Positions 27,255 through 36,897 of a DNA stretch of 64,000 nt are shown here, piece after piece; the first letter of the stretch is position 1, and every line of letters starts with the position of its first letter. The notes below the pieces were generated by a model. The model made no database searches. It saw only the letters and a list, made by a program, of their open reading frames with translations, and had not been told where the DNA came from. The translations under genes and the position numbers were made by a program. Source of the DNA: Lachnospiraceae bacterium (GTDB lineage: Bacteria; Bacillota; Clostridia; Lachnospirales; Lachnospiraceae); NCBI GenBank assembly GCA_015057425.1, contig SVEL01000007.1:1-64000 (forward strand), in the 5' to 3' direction.

Positions 27255-27488
27255 ATGTCAGAAAATTTGATTGTATCTAAAGAAACAATTGACAGAATCA
27301 ATGAATTATATAGAAAGTCGCAAAATGAAGGACTTACTGAGGCCGAAAAGGAAGAACAGCAGAAACTCAGAACAGCATATGTTCAGGCAATGCATAACAG
27401 CTTAAGAGGAACTCTTAACAACATAAGTATTCAGAATCCTGACGGAACAATTGTTAATCTTAAAGATAAGGACAAAACAGGTAAGTGA
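27255..27488 (+). CDS. DUF896 protein (YnzC family)
   Basis: A 77-residue protein with the family pattern IDRINELYRKSQNEGLTEAE and KLRTAYVQAMHNSLRGTL, followed by IQNPDGT. Bacillus YnzC is a small helical-hairpin protein in the SOS-linked yneA-yneB-ynzC operon, of unclear function. The start (ATG 27255) follows AAAGGAAAC. It lies 10 bases before the next gene. Confidence 0.88.
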   Translation: MSENLIVSKETIDRINELYRKSQNEGLTEAEKEEQQKLRTAYVQAMHNSLRGTLNNISIQNPDGTIVNLKDKDKTGK

Positions 27489-27498
27489 CAAAAGTGAA

Positions 27499-28062
27499 AT
27501 GATGGATAAGAAAGAAGCTCGTAATCTTGCATCAGAAAACAGAAAGAAACATGGTGCTTTTGATGAGGTAAGCCATATAATATGCGAAAAGCTAAAAAGT
27601 CTTGAGTGTATAAGATGTGCAGATTTAGTATTTGCATATATGGCAACTGAAAATGAAATTAATATTAATAATTTAATCAGATATTGCTTTGAGAACGATA
27701 AAAAGGTCTTAATACCTAAAATAACTGATAAGTCAGAAAGTATTATGGAATTTGCATATATTTCTTCAATAGCGGAGTTAGCGGAGGGATATATGCATAT
27801 TTTAGAGCCTAAAAATAATGATTTTATTGAGCTTAAAGATGTACAAAATGCTGTAATGATAATGCCGGGACTTGCATTTGATAAAAAAGGTGGCAGGGCA
27901 GGTTATGGAAAGGGCTTTTATGACAGATATATCAGCAGAGGTTTTGATGGAACAAAAATAGCTGTTACCATAGACGAAAATATATTTGAGCATATTGAAA
28001 CAGATGAAAAAGATATCAAATATGATATATTGTTGTCAGATAAAGAAGTATATTATTTATAA
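27499..28062 (+). CDS. 5-formyltetrahydrofolate cyclo-ligase
   Basis: It converts 5-formyl-THF to 5,10-methenyl-THF using ATP. The 187-residue protein has the family motif MPGLAFDKKGGRAGYGKGFYDRY near residues 118-145 (ATP and substrate site). I chose ATG 27499 (Met-Met start) over in-frame upstream codons that overlap the DUF896 gene; the ribosome site (AAAGTGA) is weak, so it may be coupled to that gene. It lies between the proline genes without obvious functional link. Confidence 0.9.
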   Translation: MMDKKEARNLASENRKKHGAFDEVSHIICEKLKSLECIRCADLVFAYMATENEININNLIRYCFENDKKVLIPKITDKSESIMEFAYISSIAELAEGYMHILEPKNNDFIELKDVQNAVMIMPGLAFDKKGGRAGYGKGFYDRYISRGFDGTKIAVTIDENIFEHIETDEKDIKYDILLSDKEVYYL

Positions 28063-28086
28063 TTTTTATAGAAAGAGGTAATAAAG

Positions 28087-29343
28087 ATGGTAGATTTGAT
28101 AAAACTTGGCGAAAATGCAAAAAAAGCGTCATTTTCCCTTGGAAAATTAAGCACAAATGAGAAAAATGAAGCTTTACTTGCAGTTGCAGATGCACTTGTT
28201 GCTCATAGCGATGAAATTATAACTGCCAACAAAGCAGATATGAAAAACGGTAAGGCAAACAATATGTCCCAGGGTATACTTGACAGACTTATGCTTGATG
28301 AAAAAAGAATAGCGGATATGGCTGACGGATTAAGACAGGTTGCAGGACTTGAAGACCCTATCGGAGAGGTTTTATCTATGTCAAAAAGACCAAATGGTAT
28401 GATTATAGGAAAAAGACGTGTGCCAATTGGTGTAATCGGAATTATCTATGAAGCAAGACCAAACGTTACTTCTGATGCATTTGCATTATGTTTTAAAACA
28501 TCAAATGCCACAATACTTAAAGGTGGCAGTGATGCTATAAATTCTAACAGAGCTATTGTTAAAGTTATAAGAGAGGTGCTTAAAGAACTTGATATAACTG
28601 AAGATGCAGTTTCATTTATAGATTCAACAGACAGAGAAGATACTAAGGAATTTATGAAACTTAATAAATATGTTGATCTTCTTATTCCGAGAGGAAGTGC
28701 ATCACTTATAAAAGCAACTGTTGAAAACAGTACTATTCCTGTAATTGAAACAGGTACAGGTAACTGTCATATTTATGTAGATGAATATGCAGATATTGAT
28801 AAAGCGGTTAAGATTATAATCAATGCAAAAACACAGAGAATAGGCGTATGCAATGCCTGCGAATCGCTTGTTATCCATAAAAAGATTATGAATAAAGCAT
28901 TTCCTGTTATTTTAAATGCGCTTTTAGATAAGGATGTAGAAGTACGCGGTGACAAACAGGCTGTTAAGGCAGCATATTATGCAGGTGTAAAGATTAAAGA
29001 AGCGACAGAAGAAGATTTCTATACAGAATATCTTGATTATATTATTTCCGTAAAAATAGTTGAAAGCATTGATGAAGCAATTATGCATATTAATGAGCAT
29101 AATACAAAGCACAGCGAAGCTATTATTTCTGAAAATTATACAAATGTACAGAAGTTCCTTGATGAAATTGATGCGGCCTGTGTATACGCCAATGCTTCCA
29201 CAAGATTTACAGATGGCAATGAATTCGGATTTGGTGCTGAAATAGGTATCAGCACACAGAAGATTCATGCAAGAGGACCTATGGGACTTAAGGAACTTAC
29301 AAGCCAGAAGTACATCATATATGGAGACGGGCAGATCAGATAG
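28087..29343 (+). CDS. proA: Glutamate-5-semialdehyde dehydrogenase (gamma-glutamyl phosphate reductase)
   Basis: It reduces gamma-glutamyl phosphate to glutamate semialdehyde, the second step of proline synthesis. The 418-residue length is standard. Motifs include [25 protein letters not shown], and the active-site Cys in [14 protein letters not shown]. It ends with the conserved [26 protein letters not shown] precedes the ATG. Ten bases after the stop begins a long structured RNA. Confidence 0.97.
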   Translation: MVDLIKLGENAKKASFSLGKLSTNEKNEALLAVADALVAHSDEIITANKADMKNGKANNMSQGILDRLMLDEKRIADMADGLRQVAGLEDPIGEVLSMSKRPNGMIIGKRRVPIGVIGIIYEARPNVTSDAFALCFKTSNATILKGGSDAINSNRAIVKVIREVLKELDITEDAVSFIDSTDREDTKEFMKLNKYVDLLIPRGSASLIKATVENSTIPVIETGTGNCHIYVDEYADIDKAVKIIINAKTQRIGVCNACESLVIHKKIMNKAFPVILNALLDKDVEVRGDKQAVKAAYYAGVKIKEATEEDFYTEYLDYIISVKIVESIDEAIMHINEHNTKHSEAIISENYTNVQKFLDEIDAACVYANASTRFTDGNEFGFGAEIGISTQKIHARGPMGLKELTSQKYIIYGDGQIR

Positions 29344-29352
29344 TGTTTTATA

Positions 29353-29572
29353 AAACAGTTATTGTATCTGAAAATAATTTTTTATGCGACCGCCGGTAAC
29401 GCGCCGACTGAACTAACTGTTAACTACGACCAGAAATCTCATAAATGAGATTTCGTGGACGCTCGGGTGTGTCCTCGCGCCCTGGTCTACGTAAACAGTG
29501 GATTTCATCGGACGCTAAAACCACCGGCAAAGTGGTCTTATAAAAATTTATTTTCAGAAAAAATAACAGTTT
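29353..29572 (+). ncRNA. Structured non-coding RNA candidate (possibly raiA-motif class)
   Basis: This 220-base GC-rich block in an AT-rich genome has no ORF but nested complementarity. The outer helix pairs 29353-29385 with 29540-29572 (29 of 33 positions). Inside are GACC/GGTC (29388-91/29534-37) with CCGGT/ACCGG (29393-97/29523-27); GCGCCGA/TCGGACGC with one bulge (29401-07/29508-15); ACTGTT/AACAGT (29416-21/29494-99); and GACCAG/CTGGTC (29428-33/29482-87). Two terminal hairpins follow: AAATCTCA/TGAGATTT (29434-53) and GGAC/GTCC (29457-74). The size, multi-helix layout and Clostridia context resemble the raiA RNA class, but I cannot confirm the family. The strand is inferred from the neighbours; the fold is nearly symmetric. 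It could also be a processed part of the proBA transcript or a miaB leader. Confidence 0.8.
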
Positions 29573-29592
29573 GAAAAAAGGAGAGGGAAGAA

Positions 29593-30993
29593 GTGGAAGA
29601 GGAAATTAAGAGACAAAATGAATATATAGATAAGTGCAGGGAGTGGCTTTCTTATAAGGAAAAAGAGAAAGGCCGTAAGCTTACAGCATGTGTCAATACT
29701 TTCGGATGTCAGATGAATGCAAGGGATTCAGAAAAACTTATCGGAATCCTTGAAAAAATCGGATATGTTATAACTGAAAGCGAAAATGCAGATTTTGTTA
29801 TCTTTAATACCTGTACAGTTAGAGAAAATGCTAATCTCAAGGTTTATGGACATCTTGGACATTTATCTAATGTTAAAAAGAAAAATCCGGATATGATTGT
29901 GGGACTTTGCGGTTGTATGATGCAAGAACCTACGGTCGTTGAAAAAATTAAGAAAAGTTATAGATTTGTAGATATTATCTTCGGAACACACAACATATTT
30001 AAATTTGCTGAAATTTTCTATAACAGAATTGAAAATGACAGAATGACAATAGATATATGGGAAGGAACTGAACAGATAGTTGAAGACCTTCCTGTTAAGC
30101 GTCAGTTTCCTTTTAAGTCCGGCGTAAATATTATGTTTGGGTGCAACAATTTCTGTACATATTGTATTGTTCCTTATGTGCGAGGCAGGGAAAGAAGCAG
30201 AAAACCGGAAGATATTATTAATGAAATAAAGAGACTTGTTGCTGATGGTGTAGTAGAAGTTATGCTTTTGGGACAAAATGTCAACTCATATGGTAAAAAT
30301 CTTCCTAATCCTATGACATTTGCAGAACTTCTTACAGAGGTTGAGAAGATTGAAGGATTAGAAAGAATCAGATTTATGACTTCTCATCCGAAGGATTTAT
30401 CAGACGAACTTATTGAAGTTATGAAGAATTCAAAGAAAATCTGTAAACAGCTTCATCTTCCGTTGCAGGCAGGAAGCAGCAGAATTCTTAAGATAATGAA
30501 CAGACATTATGATAAAGAAAAATATCTTGAACTTGTAGACAAGATAAGAGAAGCTGTTCCTGATATATCTTTGTCGACAGATATAATGGTAGGTTTTCCG
30601 GGCGAAACAGAAGAAGATTTCCTCGAAACACTGGATGTAGTAGATAAAGTAAGATTTGACTGCGCATATACATTTATTTATTCTAAGAGAACAGGCACAC
30701 CGGCTGCTGCCATGGAAGACCAGGTACCTGAAGACGTAGTGAAAGACAGATTTAACCGACTTTTAGAACATGTAAATAAAATCGTTAATGAAAATAATGG
30801 TAAGGACATAGGAAAAGTTATGGAGGTTCTCGTTGAAGAGAAAAATCCGCAGCTTGATGGCTATGTGACGGGAAGATTAAGTAACAGTACAGTGGTCCAT
30901 ATGGTTGGAGATATGAGCCTTATCGGCAAAATTGTCAATGTAAGACTTGATGAATCCAAGGGATTTTATTATATGGGCACGATAATAGAGTAA
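29593..30993 (+). CDS. miaB: tRNA-2-methylthio-N6-dimethylallyladenosine synthase
   Basis: A radical-SAM methylthiotransferase that adds the 2-methylthio group to i6A37 of tRNAs. The N-terminal UPF0004 domain has Cys ligands in TFGCQMN, NTCTVREN and GLCGCMM. The radical-SAM cluster is C184, C188 and C191 (CNNFCTYC), and a TRAM domain is C-terminal. The start is GTG after GAGAGGGAAGAA. Its substrate base is made by miaA, encoded at 38.9 kb, and miaB-mutS-mutL-miaA is a known neighbourhood, here interrupted by two genes. Confidence 0.97.
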   Translation: MEEEIKRQNEYIDKCREWLSYKEKEKGRKLTACVNTFGCQMNARDSEKLIGILEKIGYVITESENADFVIFNTCTVRENANLKVYGHLGHLSNVKKKNPDMIVGLCGCMMQEPTVVEKIKKSYRFVDIIFGTHNIFKFAEIFYNRIENDRMTIDIWEGTEQIVEDLPVKRQFPFKSGVNIMFGCNNFCTYCIVPYVRGRERSRKPEDIINEIKRLVADGVVEVMLLGQNVNSYGKNLPNPMTFAELLTEVEKIEGLERIRFMTSHPKDLSDELIEVMKNSKKICKQLHLPLQAGSSRILKIMNRHYDKEKYLELVDKIREAVPDISLSTDIMVGFPGETEEDFLETLDVVDKVRFDCAYTFIYSKRTGTPAAAMEDQVPEDVVKDRFNRLLEHVNKIVNENNGKDIGKVMEVLVEEKNPQLDGYVTGRLSNSTVVHMVGDMSLIGKIVNVRLDESKGFYYMGTIIE

Positions 30994-31018
30994 GAGTCTC
31001 TCAGAAAGGCAGGTAAAC

Positions 31019-32374
31019 ATGGGATTTAAGAAAGATTTTGTCTGGGGAGCGGCTACGGCTTCGTATCAGATTGAAGGTGCCGCTTTTGAAGGGGAAAAAG
31101 GATTAAATGTATGGGATGTATGCTGTATGCAACCGGGCTTTGTAAAAGACGGTGATACAGGAAATGTTGCATGTGATCATTATCACAGATTTAAAGAAGA
31201 CGTTGCTATTATGAAAAAGATGGGCCTTAAGGCTTACAGATTTTCCATAAGCTGGTCAAGAGTTCTTCCGGAGGGTGTCGGTAAAGTCAATGAGGAAGGT
31301 CTTGATTTTTATGATAAGCTTGTAGATGAACTTGTTGCTGCAGGAATAGAGCCGTATGTAACGCTTTTCCATTGGGATTATCCTGATGCACTTTTTAGGA
31401 AAGGAAGCTGGCTTAATCCTGACAGTCCGAAGTGGTTTGCTGAATATGCAAAGGTTATTGTAGACAGACTTTCAGACAGAGTAACTCATTGGATGACGAT
31501 AAATGAACCGCAGTGTTACATAAATCTTGGATATGGCGAAGGTACACATGCACCGGGACTTAAGCTTAACAGAGGTTATGTGCTTCAGGCAGCGCACAAT
31601 ACACTTCTTGCACATGGTATGGCAGTACAGGTTATAAGAAAGTATTCTAAAAAACCTTGTGAAATAGGAGTTGCTTTAGTTGGAGGTATTGCAATACCGG
31701 AGACTGATACTGAAGCAGATTATAATGCTGCGAGAAGTTATATGTTTGATATTAAATCAGATAATATGATGTGGTCAGATGCATTCTGGATGGATCCTAT
31801 ATATCTTGGTAAATATCCTGAAAATGCTATTAAGTTCAATGAAAAATGGTGGCCAAAGATGGGACAGGATGATTTGAAGATTATTAATCAGCCACTTGAT
31901 TTCTTTGGTATGAACTCGTATCATGATGTTACAGTAAGAGCAGGTAAAGATGGCGGTGTAGAAGTTGTAAAGAAGAAACCCGGTTATGCGAGAACAGCTA
32001 TGCATTGGGCTGTTACACCTGAAATTCTTCATTACGGACCAAAGTTTTTCTATGAAAGATATAAATTACCTATTCTTGTTACTGAGAATGGTTTATCTAA
32101 TACAGATACTATTTTCCTTGACGGAAAAGTACATGATAACTATAGAATCGATTTCCTTAATAAATACTTGCTTGAATATAAAAAAGCGGCAGATGAAGGT
32201 GTCGATTTAAAGGGTTATTTACAGTGGTCTTTCCTTGATAACTTTGAATGGGCAGAAGGCTATAATGAAAGATTTGGTCTTGTATATGTAGATTATCCTA
32301 CAGGAGAAAGAACTATGAAAGATTCTGCATATTGGTATGCAGATGTAATAAAAACTAACGGCGAAAATTTATAA
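31019..32374 (+). CDS. GH1 beta-glucosidase
   Basis: It hydrolyses beta-glucosides such as cellobiose. The 451-residue protein has the GH1 N-terminal signature (FVWGAATASYQIEGAA), acid/base E163 (TINEPQ) and nucleophile E356 (VTENGLS). It ends LRDNFEWAEGYNERFGL-like. There is no signal peptide, so it is cytoplasmic. Nothing clearly marks it as a 6-phospho-glucosidase. A GGCAGG site precedes the ATG. It lies 25 bases after miaB and 37 before the SulP gene, within a housekeeping cluster. Confidence 0.95.
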   Translation: MGFKKDFVWGAATASYQIEGAAFEGEKGLNVWDVCCMQPGFVKDGDTGNVACDHYHRFKEDVAIMKKMGLKAYRFSISWSRVLPEGVGKVNEEGLDFYDKLVDELVAAGIEPYVTLFHWDYPDALFRKGSWLNPDSPKWFAEYAKVIVDRLSDRVTHWMTINEPQCYINLGYGEGTHAPGLKLNRGYVLQAAHNTLLAHGMAVQVIRKYSKKPCEIGVALVGGIAIPETDTEADYNAARSYMFDIKSDNMMWSDAFWMDPIYLGKYPENAIKFNEKWWPKMGQDDLKIINQPLDFFGMNSYHDVTVRAGKDGGVEVVKKKPGYARTAMHWAVTPEILHYGPKFFYERYKLPILVTENGLSNTDTIFLDGKVHDNYRIDFLNKYLLEYKKAADEGVDLKGYLQWSFLDNFEWAEGYNERFGLVYVDYPTGERTMKDSAYWYADVIKTNGENL

Positions 32375-32411
32375 TCGGATGGGCGGAAAAAACTAAAGGA
32401 GATATTTTAAA

Positions 32412-34151
32412 ATGGACGATAAGTTAAAACCAAAGTTGTTTTCCGTAATGAAAAACTACACAAAATCACAGCTTGTAAAGGATATAATAGCAGGTATTAT
32501 TGTAGCTATTATTGCATTACCTTTATCAATTGCACTTGCAATTGCATCTGGAGTTGAACCGCAATACGGAATTTATACGGCAATAGTTGCCGGATTTATA
32601 ATTTCATTTTTAGGCGGAAGCAGAGTGCAGATTGCAGGACCGACTGCTGCCTTTGCAACTATTGTTGCAGGCATTGTTATGGAAAATGGTGGCGGAAAAG
32701 AAGGTATGAAAGCTCTTGCCGTTGCAACTATAATGGCAGGTATTATACTTGTACTGATGGGTATATTTAAGTTTGGAAGCCTTATAAAATTTATTCCGCA
32801 CACAATAACAACCGGATTTACGGCAGGTATTGCAGTGACAATTGCAGTAGGGCAGCTTAAAGATTTTTTTGGAATTATATACAAAGACGGATATGAGTCA
32901 CCTATAGAAACTATAGAAAAAATCAAAGCAGTGTTTGATAATATGCCTATAAAATCAATTGACAGTTTATCATCTGTAAATTACTGGCCATTTATCATAG
33001 GTGTGATTTCTTTGGCGATTTTAATTATCTGGCCATATATTAATAAAGTAATACCGGGTTCACTTATTGCAGTAATAGTAGGCAGTGCAATTGTTGCGCT
33101 GTCAGGTATTGAAGTTAAGACAATAGGTGATTTATATACCATAACAAGAGATTTACCATCTTTTGTTATGCCGGAATTTAGTTTTTCTACAGTTAAAGCA
33201 TTGCTTCCGGATGCATTTACAATTGCAATTCTTGCAGCTATTGAATCACTTTTGTCATGTGTAGTTGCAGATGGTATGATTGGAAGCAGACATCGTTCCA
33301 ATATGGAACTTGTTGCACAGGGTACAGGAAATATTGCGTCGGCATTATTTGGCGGTATTCCGGCTACAGGAGCCATCGCGAGAACTGCTGCCAATATAAA
33401 AAACGGCGGAAGAACTCCTATTGCAGGTATGGTACACGCAGTTGTTCTTGTGCTTATACTTGTGCTTTTAATGCCGCTTGCAAATCTTATTCCAATGCCT
33501 ACAATTGCAGCAATACTTATAATGGTTGCTTACAATATGAGTGGCTGGAGAACTGTTGTAAATATATGTAAAAAAGCACCAAAAAGTGATATTTTCGTAC
33601 TTGTAGTAACATTTGTTCTTACAGTTGTATTTGACCTTGTGGTTGCCATCGGTGTAGGACTTGTTCTTGCATGTGTACTTTTTATGAAACGTATGTCAGA
33701 TGTAACCATGGTTGAAAGCTGGAAGTATCTTAGCAGCGATGAAGTTAAGAAACATGATGAACATAAGCAGTTTAATGAGGAAGAAGACGAAGACCATATC
33801 AGATTTAAAGAAGTTCCTAAGAAAACTTTTGTCTATGAGATTACAGGTCCGCTTTTCTTCGGAGCTGCAAACAGACTTGCAGGAATGACTGATGCAATTA
33901 AGGCAGATGTTGTAATTATTCGTATGCGTAGTGTTCCGGCAATGGATGAAACAGCAGTAAATACATTAGAAGGTATAATTGAAACCTTTATTAAGAATGA
34001 TACAAAACTGATTTTCTCACATGTTAACGAACAGCCTTACCATGTACTTGAAAAGGCCGGAATAGTTGAGAAAATAGGTAAAGATAATTTTGCAAAAAAT
34101 ATTGATGAAGCTTTAGAAATGGCTGAAAATATTGTAAAAGATAAGAAATAA
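32412..34151 (+). CDS. SulP family anion transporter with STAS domain
   Basis: A 579-residue membrane protein. Residues about 20-430 form the SulP transport domain (about 12-14 helices; GLYTAIV-like GIYTAIVAGFIISFLGGSR and IAGPTAAFATIVAG). About 455-575 is a cytoplasmic STAS domain (FVYEITGPLFFGAA). Substrates in the family include sulfate, bicarbonate and dicarboxylates; the one here is unknown. AAAGGAGA precedes the ATG. It lies between the GH1 gene and mutS. Confidence 0.93.
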   Translation: MDDKLKPKLFSVMKNYTKSQLVKDIIAGIIVAIIALPLSIALAIASGVEPQYGIYTAIVAGFIISFLGGSRVQIAGPTAAFATIVAGIVMENGGGKEGMKALAVATIMAGIILVLMGIFKFGSLIKFIPHTITTGFTAGIAVTIAVGQLKDFFGIIYKDGYESPIETIEKIKAVFDNMPIKSIDSLSSVNYWPFIIGVISLAILIIWPYINKVIPGSLIAVIVGSAIVALSGIEVKTIGDLYTITRDLPSFVMPEFSFSTVKALLPDAFTIAILAAIESLLSCVVADGMIGSRHRSNMELVAQGTGNIASALFGGIPATGAIARTAANIKNGGRTPIAGMVHAVVLVLILVLLMPLANLIPMPTIAAILIMVAYNMSGWRTVVNICKKAPKSDIFVLVVTFVLTVVFDLVVAIGVGLVLACVLFMKRMSDVTMVESWKYLSSDEVKKHDEHKQFNEEEDEDHIRFKEVPKKTFVYEITGPLFFGAANRLAGMTDAIKADVVIIRMRSVPAMDETAVNTLEGIIETFIKNDTKLIFSHVNEQPYHVLEKAGIVEKIGKDNFAKNIDEALEMAENIVKDKK

Positions 34152-34196
34152 TATAATTTATAACGATGGTTATAAACGAAACAGGAGGAAACGGCA

Positions 34197-36857
34197 GTGG
34201 CACTTTCACCAATGATGCAGATATATTTAGAAACAAAGGAACAATACAAAGATTGTATTCTTTTTTACAGACTCGGAGATTTTTATGAAATGTTCTTCGA
34301 TGATGCAGTGTTGGCTTCAAAGGAGTTAGAGCTTACTTTAACCGGCAAGGACTGTGGTTTGGAAGAAAGGGCACCAATGTGTGGTGTCCCATTTCATGCT
34401 GCAGAAGTTTATATCAATAAGCTTGTTGCAAAGGGATATAAGGTAGCTATAGGCGAACAGGTAGAAGACCCGAAGCAGGCAAAAGGTCTTGTTAAAAGAG
34501 AAGTTGTACGGGTTGTAACACCGGGAACAAACTTTAATGCAACGGCACTTGATGAGACAAAAAATAATTATCTTATGTCTATAGTGTATACAGAAGATGC
34601 TTTTGGAATATCTGTTGCAGATATAACTACAGGAGATTATTATGTGACGGAAGTAGATAAGGCAAGAACGCTTATAGATGAAATCAATAAATTTATGCCT
34701 ACGGAAATTATATGCAATGATGCGTTTTTTGTAAGTGGTATAGATGTTGATGATATAAAAAACAGACTTAATATTTCCGTATTTCCTCTTGATGCGTGGT
34801 ATTTTGATGATGAAAATGCAGAAAAGACCTTACTTGAGCATTTTAAAGTTATGAATTTATCAGGACTTGGACTTTCGGATTACAAAATAGGTATTGTGGC
34901 CGCAGGTGCACTTATGAGATATTTTATAGATACTCAGAAAAGTTCTCTTTCTCATATTACGTCTATTACACCGTATACAACAGGGAAGTTTATGATTATT
35001 GATACTTCAACAAGAAGAAATCTTGAACTTTCGGAAACTTTAAGGGAAAAGCAAAAGAGAGGTTCACTTCTTTGGATTTTAGATAAGACAAAGACTGCTA
35101 TGGGTGCCAGACTTTTAAGGAATTACATAGAACAGCCGCTTATCGAAAAAGATGAAATTGTTAACAGACAGAAAGCAATTGAAGCACTTAATAAGTCACT
35201 TATTTCAAGAGATGAATTAAGAGAATATCTTAATCCGATTTATGACCTTGAAAGACTTATAGGACGAATTGCATATCGTTCGGCTACACCGAGAGATTTA
35301 ATAGCTTTTAAAAATTCTCTTAAAATGTTGCCTTATATAAAATCTATAGTTAAAGAATTTGATAAGAGTGATTTACTTAAATCTATATATGAAGACATTG
35401 ATGATTTAAGTGATTTATATAACCTTATTGAAGATGCCATAGTTGAAGAACCGCCTATAGCCATAAAGGATGGCGGTCTTATAAAAGAAGGCTACAGTGA
35501 AGAGGTTGACAGGCTTAGAAATGCCAAAACTGAAGGCAAGTCATGGCTTGCAGAACTTGAACAGAAGGAAAGAGAACGTACAGGAATAAAGACATTAAAA
35601 GTTAAGTTTAATAAGGTGTTCGGATATTGTATTGAGATTACTAATACATATAAGGATCAGTTTGAAATTCCTGAGGATTATACAAGAAAACAGACACTTG
35701 TAAATGCGGAAAGATACATAACACCTGAGTTAAAAGAACTTGAAGATATTATTTTAGGTGCCGAAGATAAACTTTTCTCACTTGAATACGATATTTTTAC
35801 GGATTTAAGAGAACAGATTTCTGCTGAAGTATTAAGAATACAAAAGACAGCAAAGGCAATAGCAAAGGTGGATGTATTTACGTCACTTGCATATGTGGCT
35901 GAAAAGAATGATTTTGTAAAGCCTTCCATCAATGAAAAAGGCATTATTGATATTAAAGACGGCAGACATCCTGTGGTTGAAAAAATGATTACAAATGATA
36001 TGTTTATCGCAAATGATACATATCTTGATAACAATAACAGTCGTGTTTCTATTATTACAGGCCCAAATATGGCAGGAAAGTCAACATATATGCGGCAAAC
36101 TGCGTTGATTGTACTTATGGCACAGATAGGCTCATTTGTACCGGCCAAATCGGCAGATATCTGTATATGCGACAGAATATTTACAAGAGTTGGTGCATCA
36201 GATGACCTTGCTTCGGGACAGAGTACATTTATGGTGGAAATGACAGAGGTTGCCAATATTTTGAGAAATGCCACGTCTAAAAGCTTGCTCATATTGGACG
36301 AAATTGGTCGCGGTACAAGTACATTTGATGGTCTTAGTATCGCATGGGCCGTAGTGGAACACATAAGCAATACAAAATTACTTGGAGCAAAGACTTTATT
36401 TGCAACACATTATCATGAACTTACCGAGCTTGAAGGTACTATAAATGGTGTAAATAACTATTGTATAGCTGTAAAAGAACAGGGTGATGATATAGTATTT
36501 TTAAGAAAAATAATTAAAGGCGGTGCCGACAAGAGTTATGGTATCCAGGTTGCAAAGCTTGCAGGAGTACCTGATACTGTAATATCAAGAGCAAAGGAAT
36601 TGGTTGAACAGCTTATAGATGCTGATATATCAAGTAAAGCCCGGGAAATAGCTGAAAATGCCATGGCTGCATCAGGCAAGAAAAAAACACAGGAAAAGCT
36701 GGATGAAGTAGACCTTACGCAGATGTCATTATTTGTAACTACACAGGATGATGATATTTTAGAAGAATTACGACATATTGATATATCTAATCTTACACCT
36801 ATGGAAGCTATGAATACATTATATAAGCTTCAAAATAAGTTGAAAAACAGATGGTAA
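34197..36857 (+). CDS. mutS: DNA mismatch repair protein MutS
   Basis: It recognises mismatches and small loops. The 886-residue length is standard for MutS1. The N-terminal mismatch-binding domain holds the DFYEMF phenylalanine motif (LGDFYEMFFDDA). The C-terminal ATPase has Walker A GPNMAGKST near residue 622, LDEIGRGTSTFDG, and a helix-turn-helix tail. The start is GTG after AGGAGGAAAC. mutL follows. Confidence 0.98.
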   Translation: MALSPMMQIYLETKEQYKDCILFYRLGDFYEMFFDDAVLASKELELTLTGKDCGLEERAPMCGVPFHAAEVYINKLVAKGYKVAIGEQVEDPKQAKGLVKREVVRVVTPGTNFNATALDETKNNYLMSIVYTEDAFGISVADITTGDYYVTEVDKARTLIDEINKFMPTEIICNDAFFVSGIDVDDIKNRLNISVFPLDAWYFDDENAEKTLLEHFKVMNLSGLGLSDYKIGIVAAGALMRYFIDTQKSSLSHITSITPYTTGKFMIIDTSTRRNLELSETLREKQKRGSLLWILDKTKTAMGARLLRNYIEQPLIEKDEIVNRQKAIEALNKSLISRDELREYLNPIYDLERLIGRIAYRSATPRDLIAFKNSLKMLPYIKSIVKEFDKSDLLKSIYEDIDDLSDLYNLIEDAIVEEPPIAIKDGGLIKEGYSEEVDRLRNAKTEGKSWLAELEQKERERTGIKTLKVKFNKVFGYCIEITNTYKDQFEIPEDYTRKQTLVNAERYITPELKELEDIILGAEDKLFSLEYDIFTDLREQISAEVLRIQKTAKAIAKVDVFTSLAYVAEKNDFVKPSINEKGIIDIKDGRHPVVEKMITNDMFIANDTYLDNNNSRVSIITGPNMAGKSTYMRQTALIVLMAQIGSFVPAKSADICICDRIFTRVGASDDLASGQSTFMVEMTEVANILRNATSKSLLILDEIGRGTSTFDGLSIAWAVVEHISNTKLLGAKTLFATHYHELTELEGTINGVNNYCIAVKEQGDDIVFLRKIIKGGADKSYGIQVAKLAGVPDTVISRAKELVEQLIDADISSKAREIAENAMAASGKKKTQEKLDEVDLTQMSLFVTTQDDDILEELRHIDISNLTPMEAMNTLYKLQNKLKNRW

Positions 36858-36897
36858 AACCATTTGAAACGAAGAACGCTTCGGAATGGAGATTCAT

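Noticed and set aside
29344-29592. A tRNA or rRNA gene in the GC-rich block
   Set aside because: There is no cloverleaf, CCA end or T-loop sequence (GTTCGAATC type). The fold is much longer and nested differently.
36869-36886. Small hairpin CGAAG/CTTCG before mutL as a terminator
   Set aside because: The stem is only 5 bp and has no T-tract; mutS and mutL are expected to be co-transcribed.
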